DNA of 34,213 nucleotides from a candidate division FCPU426 bacterium (lineage in GTDB: Bacteria; Oederibacteriota; Muellerivitia; Muellerivitales; Muellerivitaceae). The stretch is from contig PLZG01000113.1 in assembly GCA_003152075.1 (NCBI GenBank), positions 1 to 34,213 of the forward strand, written 5' to 3'. Below are positions 17,827 through 26,120 of the stretch, one piece after another. The notes under the pieces are model-generated. The model saw nothing but the letters and a program-made list of their open reading frames with translations, made no database searches and was not told the DNA's origin. Position 1 is the first letter of the stretch. Each line of letters begins with the position of its first letter. The position numbers and the translations under genes were made by a program.

Positions 17827-17997
17827 ACCGTATTCCTTCCAATCCAGTTCCACTGGGTGCCTCTTTTGGGCAAGGGATTAGGTCGCCGTTTCGAGAATAT
17901 GAACAATCCTTAACCCCGCCTTCCCGTCAGAGGGGGATTTCCCACCTTTTTGAGCGCAATTGGCGAAAAGGCAGCCTCCCGTTGCGGGACTTCGGTC
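17827..17997 (-). pseudogene. Decayed 3' fragment of a Gfo/Idh/MocA oxidoreductase
   Basis: Within the 410-base gap 17670-18079, this stretch aligns nearly base for base with the 3' end of the intact gene at 20832-21003, on the same strand. Read on the minus strand it encodes SDGKAGLRIVHILETAT, then a TAA where the intact gene has CAA (Gln), then SLAQKRHPVELDWKEYG; the intact protein ends SLAQKGKPIELDWKKYGV. A frameshift separates the earlier part (TEVPQREA). The stop, the frameshift and the lack of the remaining 85% of the gene show it is a remnant. It points to duplication followed by deletion around the 18080-20143 gene. The rest of the gap has only a short CCGCC/GGCGG hairpin near 18016-18031. 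Confidence 0.88.
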
Positions 17998-18079
17998 TTG
18001 TTTAATTTGGTTTGCCCGCCTCGGCTGGCGGATCCCCCCTCAGCGCGAAGACATCAAAAATAATAAAGATTGAACCGGA

Positions 18080-20143
18080 TCACGGTATCAATGGGAGCAG
18101 TACCATGCCCTTTTGGGCTTTAACCACTTCAGCCTTGGGGACTTCAACCACGTCGAAAAATTCCTGGCCCCAGGGGTTCCGCAAAGCGACCCATTTGGCT
18201 CCAGGATAAAGCTTGTTCAGTTTTTCGCGCTGGTTATCCAAAATGGAGGGTGGGAAAAATATGGCAACATCCTTGTCAACCTGGAACTTCAAGGGAATAT
18301 CCAGCGTCGCCAGGGAAGTATATTTTAGCTTTTCAAAGTAAAGGAATCGAATCGGGTTACTGTCATAAGCGCAAAACAATAAAATGTGGTCTTTTGGATA
18401 ATATTTCGACAACTCTTCACCGATCTCCAGGTGGTCGAATCCCAAGTCGCCCCAATTAAATTGATTGTTCCCGAACCTGTAAAAATAAATCCCAAGATTT
18501 TCATAAACAGCGAAAAAAAGACCGGCGGACAGCAGGAAGACCCCAACCGAACGGTACAAGACCGCTTTGAATCGGAGGGCTTGAGCGAGGAACCAATCCA
18601 GGCCCCTGGCAATGAAGAAGAAAAGGTAAGGCAAAATAACAAAGGAACGGCAGGGGTTAATGTAATTTTGGCAGGCCGGGAGGTTTTGGGCGGCCAAGGC
18701 GTTGGCGGCTATCCCCAAGGCGTAACCCCCAACCACCAGGAACACGACCCTTCTTTTCCAATTGACAGTGCAAAGCAAGAGGCCGAACAGGAAGAAAATG
18801 GCCGAAAAACCGTCGAGCAGGCCTTTGCCAGGACTGCAAAACCGCTCGTCGATCACGTCAGCCCCCGGGCAAAAATACCCAACCACCGTCCAAAAAGTCG
18901 TCCTGACGGGCAGAAAAACGTCATGGGTCTTACGGATGACGTTCATGATGCTCAATTCCTTGTAACGGCTCCAAATGACGTCCGAGGGAGAAATGTACCA
19001 AAAGACCAGGAAGGCTCCCACGACGGTTAGGAACAGAAAAAGCGTTATTAACAGGGCCCGGCCGTAAGCCTGAATGAACTTTCGGCCTTCCAAAACCATC
19101 ATTCCAATGACAGCCACGGCCGATATGACGGGGAAGAGCCGTCCTCCCCAATAGGTAAGGGCAGACAGGCCGAAGAAAAAGCCCGAAAGGGCAAAATCCT
19201 TCTTGGCCCCGCCTTGGAAACCCTTGTCCAAAAAATAGATCGCGCCCGTCTCGAAGGTTAATAGAAAGATATTGGGTATTCCCGAAAAACTGAAAAAAAG
19301 ATTCCACCAGGAAACGGTGAACAGAAGGGAGGCCATCAGCGAGCTGTAAAAACCGAAATGTAGCCGGCACCAACGAAAAAAGAAATAGGCCGCCACAACC
19401 GCCATCAGGCAGGTCGAGGCATGCGCTGAAATGATGTTGATCCCGAAAAGTTTGAAGAAAACCGCCGTGATAAAAGGCGCGGTTCCGTAGCCCACCAAGG
19501 TAAAGGGCGAACCGGGATGAAGCGAAGCCACCAAGGCGTTCCACCAGGCCATGGCCTCGTCAATCTGGAGGCCAAAGTAATTTTTATCCAGGAACGGGAA
19601 GCGCAAAAGCGCGGCAACACCCACCACCAGGCAAACCCCGATCCATTCTTGGGAGGACGACGGTTTTTGTTCTATCCAGGTGACATCCTTTCGTCGCCAA
19701 ATGAGCAGGCCCCATAGGAACAGCATCGGCAAAGCTCCCAGGTAAAGATGGTTGGAATAAAAGAGAAAACCACCCAGGGCTAGGCACAAGACGACGAGGA
19801 GGGTCAAAGGGAGGGGCAAAGGGGGCTGGGATTTTTCGGGGGACTTTTGGGGTCCGGTTTCCCCTTGTTCCAGTACCGGATGAATATCGGGACAGGCCTT
19901 GACCCAGAACCCCAGGGCGACAACGGTGAAGAACAAACCCGGGACCCAATTTGGCGAGGCTAGGTTATGGTTGAACAGGAACCATACCGCAGCCATTCCG
20001 GTCAAACCACCCAGAAACCAAAATAATAATTGCCTCAGTCCATCCCTTCCCTGGCTGGCCCCTTGGGGCGCGAGGGTGGAAATATTTTTAATCCCTTTTC
20101 CCCGCCCGCCTGATTTGACGGTTTTTTTGATAGTTCGCGCCAA
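18080..20143 (-). CDS. ArnT/PMT-like membrane glycosyltransferase (GT39/PMT_2), no PA14-like domain
   Basis: The 687-residue protein has a basic tail (MARTIKKTVKSGGRGKGIK), about a dozen membrane segments and, in the first large outer loop, D195-E196 (GLQIDEAMAWW), the classical Asp-Glu pair of ArnT/GT39 enzymes. The next loop WNALVASLHPGSPFTLVGYG and RGLDWFLAQALRF near the last segments also fit. The C-terminal soluble part is short and lacks the NPIYLxPGE module and the PA14-like region of its four neighbours. Translation appears to start at TTG, with a promoter candidate (perfect TATAAT) 45 bases upstream. Broken gene pieces lie on both sides, so this gene may have been inserted or exchanged. 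Predicted to use a polyprenyl-phosphate sugar donor. Confidence 0.75.
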   Translation of the reverse strand: MARTIKKTVKSGGRGKGIKNISTLAPQGASQGRDGLRQLLFWFLGGLTGMAAVWFLFNHNLASPNWVPGLFFTVVALGFWVKACPDIHPVLEQGETGPQKSPEKSQPPLPLPLTLLVVLCLALGGFLFYSNHLYLGALPMLFLWGLLIWRRKDVTWIEQKPSSSQEWIGVCLVVGVAALLRFPFLDKNYFGLQIDEAMAWWNALVASLHPGSPFTLVGYGTAPFITAVFFKLFGINIISAHASTCLMAVVAAYFFFRWCRLHFGFYSSLMASLLFTVSWWNLFFSFSGIPNIFLLTFETGAIYFLDKGFQGGAKKDFALSGFFFGLSALTYWGGRLFPVISAVAVIGMMVLEGRKFIQAYGRALLITLFLFLTVVGAFLVFWYISPSDVIWSRYKELSIMNVIRKTHDVFLPVRTTFWTVVGYFCPGADVIDERFCSPGKGLLDGFSAIFFLFGLLLCTVNWKRRVVFLVVGGYALGIAANALAAQNLPACQNYINPCRSFVILPYLFFFIARGLDWFLAQALRFKAVLYRSVGVFLLSAGLFFAVYENLGIYFYRFGNNQFNWGDLGFDHLEIGEELSKYYPKDHILLFCAYDSNPIRFLYFEKLKYTSLATLDIPLKFQVDKDVAIFFPPSILDNQREKLNKLYPGAKWVALRNPWGQEFFDVVEVPKAEVVKAQKGMVLLPLIP

Positions 20144-20187
20144 GATATGGATTCCAGGTTGATTTTGTCAGTCCGTCATCGGAGGCT

Positions 20188-20214
20188 ATTATAAGTCCTT
20201 TTTCAGCATTGCAA
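20188..20214 (-). promoter_or_regulatory. Candidate sigma70-type promoter
   Basis: On the minus strand TTGCAA is followed after 15 bases by a perfect TATAAT, which lies about 45 bases before the TTG start at 20143. The spacing is two bases shorter than ideal. It sits in the 119-base gap between divergent genes. Confidence 0.45.
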
Positions 20215-20262
20215 CTTAATACTTGAATTTTGCGCTGAATTACCGAGCACAACTAAGATGGA

Positions 20263-20802
20263 TTGAAACAATCCCGAAAACCTTATGCGGTTTATCAGGA
20301 AATTCGGAAAGGAATTGTCCGGAATTTAGGCGGCTTGTTGACGGGGGTAGATATTAACGAGTCATTTGTTCGGAAATACACCGGCGGGTTCCTGGACCAG
20401 GACCCAAAATTGGTTTTCCGCCCTCCCGCCTCAATGAACCGCCTGGGCTTCTTGGCTTCGGTAGATCATCTTCCCTTCGAGAACGGCTCCTATGACGAGG
20501 TTCCCGCCGTTGGCTTTCTTCACAACCTGCCCGACGAGGCTTTGAGAAAGGCCATTGGTGAGATGTTTCGGTGCATCCGAGAAGGGGGAAAAAATATTGT
20601 CCTCGAGGATGTTTGGCCGGTTCGGGGTTGGAGCCGTCTCACAGCTCGGATTATCCGTCGGTTGGATCGGGGGGACTATATGCGCTCCCAAAAAGAACTG
20701 CTGGCTCTTTTTCAGGAAGCCTATCCGGGCCCTTGGGAATGGAAGCGGTATACCTACACCCTCACAGGCTCTGAGCTTTTGTACTTGGCCCGTTCGAAAT
20801 AA
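20263..20802 (+). pseudogene. Class I methyltransferase lacking motif I (probably inactive)
   Basis: The 179-residue reading frame starts at a TTG just after an in-frame stop and has no clear ribosome site. It begins KPYAVYQEIRKGIVRNLGG and then jumps straight to LLTGVDINESFVRKYTGGFL. In methyltransferases of this type the glycine-rich motif I that binds SAM would stand between these two parts, so about 15-20 residues seem to be missing. The later motifs are intact: DHLPFENGSYDEV, GFLHNLPDEALRKAIGEMFR and REGGKNIVLEDVW. I read this as an internally deleted, probably dead gene. It stands alone on the plus strand between two minus-strand blocks. A functional short protein cannot be excluded. 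Confidence 0.6.
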
Positions 20803-20825
20803 TAATAGCGCCCCATCATTGAATG

Positions 20826-21854
20826 TCAGACACCGTACTTTTTCCAATCGAGTTCGATGGGTTTACCCTTTTGGGCCAGGGATTGGGTGGCCGCTTCGAG
20901 GATATGGACGATTCTCAACCCCGCCTTACCGTCAGAGGGTGCCTTCTCCCCCTTTTGGACGCAATTGATAAAAAGGTTGGCTTCCCGCTGAAGGGCCTCG
21001 GTCATGTCCAGATGGGGGGCCCAAATATCGCCAGTCCGGTAATCCACCATGAGGCGGTAAATTCCCTCGGGCTTGTCGTTGAAAACCACGCCCTTATCGT
21101 AAACCTTCACCTTCTCGGTAACCTCCACGTCGTCGTAAACAATCATTTGCTTGTCGCCGCCAATTAATGTTTTGCGCATCTTGACCGGGGCCAGCCAGTT
21201 GGCGTGAATATGGGCGATCAGGCTGTCCTCGAAAAAACAAGTGAGATAGGCGATATTTTCAGGCTCTCCCGCAATATTGGAGATTCCCGTGGCCGCGACC
21301 ATGGTGGGCCTCTTGTCCAAAACGAAATCCATGATGGAAAGGTCGTGCACGGCCAGGTCCCACATCACGTTCACGTCGTGCTGGAAGAGGCCCAGGTTAA
21401 TTCGAACCGAATCGTAATAATAAATTTTCCCAAGCCGTCCGGTTTCGATTAATTCCTTTATCTTCAGAACCGCGCCGGTATAGATGAAAGTGTGATCCAC
21501 AAAAAGAACCCGCTTGCGCTTTTCGGCCTCTTCAATAAGTTCCATGGCCTGCGCCGTGCTGGAGGCCAAGGGTTTTTCCATGAAAACATGCTTACCCGCC
21601 CGTAAGGCCCTCAAGCCAAGGTCATAGTGGGTGAGAACGGGCGTGGCGATGGCGACGGCTTCAATGGCCGGGTTGTTAAAGACATCCTCAACCCGGGAAG
21701 TGGTTTGAATGGCGGGATAACGTTTCTGGACTTTAGCCAAATTCTCGGCCTTCAAATCGGCCACCATCAAGACCAGAGCGTCGGACGTTTCCTGGAAATT
21801 ACGGACAAGATTGGGACCCCAGTATCCGTAACCAATGATGCCCATTTTTAACAT
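20826..21854 (-). CDS. Gfo/Idh/MocA-family NAD(P)-dependent oxidoreductase
   Basis: The 342-residue protein starts MLKMGIIGYGYWGPNLVRNF, a dinucleotide fold with G8, G10 and G13. The family motif E93-K94-P95 (HVFMEKPLASS) and the D166-x3-H170 pair (MWDLAVHDLSIMDF) that supplies catalytic residues in WlbA-type sugar dehydrogenases are present. Such enzymes oxidise or reduce hydroxyl/keto groups of nucleotide sugars in O-antigen pathways. An in-frame ATG at 21914 would add 20 residues before the fold, so I prefer 21854, although neither start has a good ribosome site. It is the last gene of a minus-strand group with DPM1-like, GT9 and propeller genes. A decayed copy of its 3' end is at 17827-17997. 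Confidence 0.85.
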   Translation of the reverse strand: MLKMGIIGYGYWGPNLVRNFQETSDALVLMVADLKAENLAKVQKRYPAIQTTSRVEDVFNNPAIEAVAIATPVLTHYDLGLRALRAGKHVFMEKPLASSTAQAMELIEEAEKRKRVLFVDHTFIYTGAVLKIKELIETGRLGKIYYYDSVRINLGLFQHDVNVMWDLAVHDLSIMDFVLDKRPTMVAATGISNIAGEPENIAYLTCFFEDSLIAHIHANWLAPVKMRKTLIGGDKQMIVYDDVEVTEKVKVYDKGVVFNDKPEGIYRLMVDYRTGDIWAPHLDMTEALQREANLFINCVQKGEKAPSDGKAGLRIVHILEAATQSLAQKGKPIELDWKKYGV

Positions 21855-21966
21855 GATGGAGTTTTTGCCTTTTGAATCGATTGAAGAACCCAAAAATTCC
21901 GCTTTTGGAATCATTTCTTAATTCGAGGAATTTTAACATAAAGAATAACATCTACCCATGCCCTCT

Positions 21967-22683
21967 TTATTCGAAACCCAGGCCAAGCCTTAATAAAAGC
22001 GCCTTGCCCAGGTACTTTAAAAGGGTCGGCAGGGCTAATTTCGAGGTTCCTTGGGTTCGGTCCACAAACTCAATGGGTACTTCTTTCACCCTTAGGCCCA
22101 AGCGATAACAGCGGAATAAAATTTCGGAAACCGTGAAAGGGTCCCGGGCTTTCAAGGTTTCAACTCGGATGGTTTGGAGGGTGGTTTTTGTAAAGGCCCT
22201 GAAACCCGAAGTGGGGTCGGCTGCCCTTAAACTCAAAACCAGCTTTAAATAAAGTTTAGCCAAATTGCTAGTAAGTTGCCTATGAAAAGGCCGGTCCATG
22301 TCCTTTCCGCCCGGGACATAGCGACTCCCAATGACCACGTCAGCCTCACCCTTCAGGAGGGGAGCAACCAACGCAGGAATAAATTTGGGTTGATGTGACA
22401 AGTCCCCGTCCATTTCAACGACCAAGTTAGCTCCCATAGCCAGGGCCTTCACAAAACCATCCCGGCCAGCCCAACCCCTGCCTTTAATGGAACGGTCCCT
22501 TAGCAGGAGGTGAAGCCGCTTGTCCTTTTTCATTAACTCTTGGACTTCCTTAAAAGTCCCGTCAGGGGAGGAATCGTCCACGATTAAAACCTGCGCGCTC
22601 GGCGCGCTCTTGTGGATGGATTTGATGAGGTTAGTGATGTTGGCCCGTTCGTTGTAAGTGGGCACCATGATGAAGGTTTTCAA
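21967..22683 (-). CDS. Polyprenol monophosphomannose synthase-like GT2 (DPM1 type)
   Basis: The 238-residue protein is a soluble GT2 of DPM1 type: MVPTYNERANI at the N-terminus, LIVDDSSPDGT with D36/D37, and EMDGDLSHQP with the metal-binding D92-x-D94, then VVIGSRYVPGG. It lacks C-terminal membrane segments, as expected for short DPM1-like enzymes. It should transfer a sugar, classically mannose from GDP-mannose, to polyprenyl phosphate on the cytoplasmic face, giving donors for ArnT/GT39-type transferases like those nearby. The start is TTG and overlaps the stop of the GT9 gene (TTGA), so the two are translationally coupled. The sugar used is not certain. Confidence 0.85.
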   Translation of the reverse strand: MKTFIMVPTYNERANITNLIKSIHKSAPSAQVLIVDDSSPDGTFKEVQELMKKDKRLHLLLRDRSIKGRGWAGRDGFVKALAMGANLVVEMDGDLSHQPKFIPALVAPLLKGEADVVIGSRYVPGGKDMDRPFHRQLTSNLAKLYLKLVLSLRAADPTSGFRAFTKTTLQTIRVETLKARDPFTVSEILFRCYRLGLRVKEVPIEFVDRTQGTSKLALPTLLKYLGKALLLRLGLGFE

Positions 22684-23810
22684 CTTAGTTTCAATTGTCT
22701 TTCAACCGCCGCCATCATGTCCATTTCCTTGAGGTTGTCCATACAGGAAACTTTCTGGGTGCATTGGTTTTGGTAATAACAATGGCAGGGCGACGTTGGC
22801 AGAACCTTCTCGCCTCTGCCGTAGATGTCGATTTCCGTATCCGAGGTCGGACCAAAATAAGCTACCAACCTTTTATTGAGGGCCACCCCCACGTGCAAGG
22901 CCAGGGTGTCCCCCGTCACCAGCACGTCGGTCAAACCCACCAAGGACGCGAATTGGCGCAGGGTGTTTTCTGTGCCCGTGGCCAGGCAAGCTCCCTTGAG
23001 CTTTCTTGTTAGGGCCGGCATCAATTCCCTTTCCTCCGGACCGCCGTAAAGTAGGACACCCACCTTGGGATATTTTTTTTTCAGCTGCTTGGCCAGCCAG
23101 GTAAACCCGTCCAGGCGCCAGCGCTTCATGGGCCATCGGCCGCCCGAACCGATATTGAGGCCGACGATTTTGTTGAACTTGGAGAGCTTATTTTTTTTCG
23201 CGAACTGGTCCGCCCAGGCGGTTTCCTTAGGCGTGAGAATCAATTGGGGCTTTTCACCCGCGTAACTCAGGCCGCCCAATTGGAAAAGGTGATCCTGGTA
23301 AGTCCTTTGGTTGGCCCGCTTGACTGTGTCGAAAATTCCCATCTCGAACCATTGTTCGGAGGAGGTTTCCAGGGGTATCACCACGCCTTCCTTCGAGAGG
23401 CCAAACCCTTTTTTGACGGGCGAGTTGGCTTCCTGAAGGATAGCGGCAGCCTTGCGGCTCATATCAAAGTTGAAAGCCCGGCCAAAGGAGGTCCCGCCGA
23501 GAAGTCCCGGCAGGGAAGGATCGATGCCTAAAAGAACGTCGACGTAAGGATTCTTTTCCAAAAGAGGCTTGGAGGAATTTTCCGTGACCCACCAGATGGA
23601 AAGACCTGGATTATTTTTCTTGAAAGCCGGAAGAATGGAAGTGGACCGGAGGACGTCACCCGCCGCGTCCAGTTTGATGATGAGGATACGTTCGCTTACC
23701 GGATCGTACCGGGAGCAATTCTTGCAAACGACTCCCTCAGCCTTGTGGGGAGCGCAGGGTTTTTCCCCGGTGAAGTGGCGGCAATCCGCCTTGTAATAAA
23801 GCCCGCTCAA
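22680..23810 (-). CDS. Glycosyltransferase family 9 (heptosyltransferase-like) with cysteine clusters
   Basis: The 376-residue protein has the GT9 layout: RILIIKLDAAGDVLRSTSIL near residues 41-60, a central VGLNIGSGGRWPMKRW donor-site motif, then LVGLTDVLVTGDTLALHVG and VAYFGPTSDTEI. The first 32 residues add a cysteine cluster (C10, C19, H22, C29, C32), and a second cluster (PCHCYYQNQCTQKVSC) lies near the C-terminus; both could bind zinc or a cluster. GT9 enzymes add heptose or related sugars from nucleotide donors, usually in LPS core or protein glycosylation. The start is TTG with GGAG six bases upstream. Its stop overlaps the DPM1-like gene and it follows a propeller gene by 29 bases. 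Confidence 0.85.
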   Translation of the reverse strand: MSGLYYKADCRHFTGEKPCAPHKAEGVVCKNCSRYDPVSERILIIKLDAAGDVLRSTSILPAFKKNNPGLSIWWVTENSSKPLLEKNPYVDVLLGIDPSLPGLLGGTSFGRAFNFDMSRKAAAILQEANSPVKKGFGLSKEGVVIPLETSSEQWFEMGIFDTVKRANQRTYQDHLFQLGGLSYAGEKPQLILTPKETAWADQFAKKNKLSKFNKIVGLNIGSGGRWPMKRWRLDGFTWLAKQLKKKYPKVGVLLYGGPEERELMPALTRKLKGACLATGTENTLRQFASLVGLTDVLVTGDTLALHVGVALNKRLVAYFGPTSDTEIDIYGRGEKVLPTSPCHCYYQNQCTQKVSCMDNLKEMDMMAAVERQLKLS

Positions 23811-23839
23811 GACTTGCTCCCCGAGGTTTTAATTAAGTT

Positions 23840-24808
23840 TTAAGGAACCCGGACCATGGTCACTTGGTCATTGGCCGTCAAAAGAAGGATTCCATCCGGG
23901 GTCATTCCCATTCCACTGACGCTTCTGAAGACGTCCGAACCTTGGGTCTTTAATTGGCCTTGGTATTTTCCGTCCGTATTAAAGACCTTCACGAAATTGC
24001 CATCCATCGAGGAAACAAATAGGCGGCCCGAGTTATCCACCACCATATCGGTGACTTTGTTCCCCGCCTTGATCTCACGGACGAATTTCCCGGTGGGGTC
24101 CAATACGACAACCCGGCTGTTCTCAAAATCTGCCACGTAGATGTTTCCCTTGGCGTCCAACGCCAACGAGCGGGGATTGTTAAATTCGTTTTTTCCGCTG
24201 CCTTGTTTGCTGGTGCCCCAAGCCGCGACCACCTCGCCTTGAGGGGAGACCTTCACGACCCGGTGGGTGCCTGTGTCGGCCACGTAAAAGGAACTGCCAT
24301 CATAAGCCACGCCGCGTGGGCCGTAAAAACCATGGGTGAGAGGCACGGTCAGACTCTGCTTGTATTTAGCGTTGATACCCACGATGGCCGATTTCCAGGC
24401 GTCGATGAAATAAACGTCCCCGTTGGTTCCGGTCGTGATGGCCGAAGGCTCCTTCAAGTCCTCGGGACCCTCGCCCTTCTTGCCGAAAGCCTTCTCGAAT
24501 TTACCCGCCCGGTCGAAGAAAAGGATGCGCCCGTTTTGCTGATCGGTGATAGCGATCCGGTCGCTTCCAACCGCCGCCACGTCCCAAGCCCCAAATTTTC
24601 CGCAGGGTTGATCCGTGCCCGAAAACTGTCCCACGATTTGGGCGTTCAGGTTGACTTCAACCTCAGGCGTTTTAAATACTGTGACTGCCTCAAACGCGAG
24701 TATTAAGCAAAAAACAGCGATGACTATCCCGATAAAAATCGATTTAGAACCTTTGGCTTTGGTCTTTTTGGCGCCCACTGATTTTTTTTTCGTGGATTTC
24801 GCTGCCAT
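23840..24808 (-). CDS. Membrane-anchored NHL-type beta-propeller
   Basis: The 322-residue protein has a strikingly lysine-rich tail (MAAKSTKKKSVGAKKTKAKG), one membrane segment (about 23-45) and a periplasmic NHL propeller with repeats such as LKEPSAITTGTNGDVYFID and NNPRSLALDAKGNIYVADF. It is a paralogue of the 8525-9544 protein, sharing the tail type, anchor and the HGFYGPRGV/FGFFYGPRYV segment. GAGGAGAG lies just before the ATG. It heads a minus-strand group with GT9, DPM1-like and Gfo/Idh genes and diverges from a Gmd gene. NHL propellers bind ligands or partner proteins; a role in holding a glycan acceptor or the transferase complex is inferred. Confidence 0.77.
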   Translation of the reverse strand: MAAKSTKKKSVGAKKTKAKGSKSIFIGIVIAVFCLILAFEAVTVFKTPEVEVNLNAQIVGQFSGTDQPCGKFGAWDVAAVGSDRIAITDQQNGRILFFDRAGKFEKAFGKKGEGPEDLKEPSAITTGTNGDVYFIDAWKSAIVGINAKYKQSLTVPLTHGFYGPRGVAYDGSSFYVADTGTHRVVKVSPQGEVVAAWGTSKQGSGKNEFNNPRSLALDAKGNIYVADFENSRVVVLDPTGKFVREIKAGNKVTDMVVDNSGRLFVSSMDGNFVKVFNTDGKYQGQLKTQGSDVFRSVSGMGMTPDGILLLTANDQVTMVRVP

Positions 24809-24897
24809 GGATTTACTCTCCTCGTTCGTTTTGATTTATGATCGGCTGGGTCTTACGCGCGCCCACGGATAACTTGTCGTCCATGAGGGGCTATGAT

Positions 24898-24913
24898 AGT
24901 ATTTCCTAATACT
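24898..24913. other. Perfect palindrome in a divergent intergenic region
   Basis: AGTATT and AATACT flank a four-base centre (TCCT) in the 242-base gap between the divergent propeller and Gmd genes. It could be an operator, or chance in AT-rich DNA. I see no convincing promoter boxes in this gap. Confidence 0.3.
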
Positions 24914-25050
24914 TATCCCCTAGGTTGCGTGGGGCATAATATTATCACAATGTAAAGTTTAACCAATAAAAATAAGCTTTTCCGGGCACCAAGTCTCAAA
25001 ACCGCCTTTTAAGTCATTACCAGAATACACTTCAAGTTAAGGAGCTTTTT

Positions 25051-26043
25051 TTGCCGAAAAAAGCCTTCATTACCGGAATCAACGGCCAAGACGGTAGTTA
25101 TCTCACCGAGCTCCTGTTGGAAAAGGGATACGAGGTTCACGGCATTTTTCGCCGCAGTTCCGTTCCCAACACCCAGCGGATTGACCACCTCCTTCCCAAA
25201 CACGAGAAAAGCCTGACCCTTCATTTTGGGGACCTGTTGGACACCTCCAGCCTTCTCCAATTATTGGGTGACATCCAGCCAGACGAGGTTTACAACCTTG
25301 GCGCCCAATCCGAAGTCGGCGTATCTTTCAAAAATCCCCAATTCACCGCCGAATCCACAGCCTTGGGAACGCTGAATATTTTGGAAGCTATCCGCCAAAG
25401 CAAAATCCGCACCCGTTTCTACCAGGCCTCAAGCTCCGAGATGTTCGGCATGGCCCAGGAAGTTCCCCAGAAGGAAACCACCCCCTTCCATCCCCGCAGT
25501 CCCTACGGCGTATCCAAGGTTTTCGCCTTTTGGATGACCGTTAATTACCGTGAGGCTTACAAGCTCTTCGGGTCCAACGGAATCCTTTTTAATCATGAAT
25601 CGCCCCGCCGGGGCGAGACCTTCGTGACCCGCAAGATCACCCTAGCCCTGGCCCGCATCAAGGCCGGTCTCCAGGATAAGCTCTACCTGGGAAACTTAAA
25701 CTCCCGCAGGGATTGGGGCTACGCCAAAGATTATGTGGAGGCCATGTGGTTGATGCTCCAACAAGACAAGCCAGATGATTTCGTGGTCTCAACGGGGGAA
25801 ACCCATTCCATCAAGGAATTCTTGGAAGAGGCCTTCGGTTATTTGGGGATGGATTATCAGAAGTACGTCGAGATCGACCCGAAGTTCATGCGCCCGGCGG
25901 AAGTGGATTTATTGTTGGGGGACTGCTCCAAAGCCAAGAAAATTCTAGGCTGGAAACACAGCGTGGATTTTAAAGGCTTGGTGCGCCTGATGGTGGATTC
26001 GGATTTGAAGCTGGTCGGATTAACCCCACCCACTAAAAAATAA
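25051..26043 (+). CDS. gmd: GDP-mannose 4,6-dehydratase
   Basis: The 330-residue protein follows Gmd closely: G9-x2-G12-x2-G15 in [26 protein letters not shown], the active-site set S128/E130 with Y152 and K156 (SSSEMFG and SPYGVSK), then [40 protein letters not shown] and the substrate motif R281-PAEV. The first catalytic position is Ser where E. coli Gmd has Thr. It converts GDP-mannose to GDP-4-keto-6-deoxymannose, the precursor of fucose, rhamnose, perosamine and branched deoxyhexoses. The start is TTG with AAGGAG upstream. No GDP-fucose synthase (Fcl) or Rmd gene follows, so the fate of the product must lie with other genes. A divergent paralogue is at 29205-30191. Confidence 0.92.
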   Translation: MPKKAFITGINGQDGSYLTELLLEKGYEVHGIFRRSSVPNTQRIDHLLPKHEKSLTLHFGDLLDTSSLLQLLGDIQPDEVYNLGAQSEVGVSFKNPQFTAESTALGTLNILEAIRQSKIRTRFYQASSSEMFGMAQEVPQKETTPFHPRSPYGVSKVFAFWMTVNYREAYKLFGSNGILFNHESPRRGETFVTRKITLALARIKAGLQDKLYLGNLNSRRDWGYAKDYVEAMWLMLQQDKPDDFVVSTGETHSIKEFLEEAFGYLGMDYQKYVEIDPKFMRPAEVDLLLGDCSKAKKILGWKHSVDFKGLVRLMVDSDLKLVGLTPPTKK

Positions 26044-26048
26044 AATTG

Positions 26049-26103
26049 CTGTCATTTCGAAGAGTGTCCCGCAAATAGGGACGTTCACGACGAAGCAACC
26101 CCA
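26049..26103. repeat. Degenerate family B repeat with hairpin between convergent genes
   Basis: The stretch has the word gtcatttcgaa near 26051 and cgacgaagcaa near 26089, which echo the family B repeat at 32761-32827. In the middle GTCCC (26066-26070) pairs with GGGAC (26078-26082). It fills the 77-base gap between converging gmd and methyltransferase genes and could serve as a terminator for both. Confidence 0.5.
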
Positions 26104-26120
26104 GTTTAAATAAGCTTTTT

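Noticed and set aside
18386-19030. Plus-strand open frame of 214 codons inside the 18080-20143 gene
   Set aside because: Antisense to an ArnT-like gene; the product is a charged low-complexity sequence with no domain signs.
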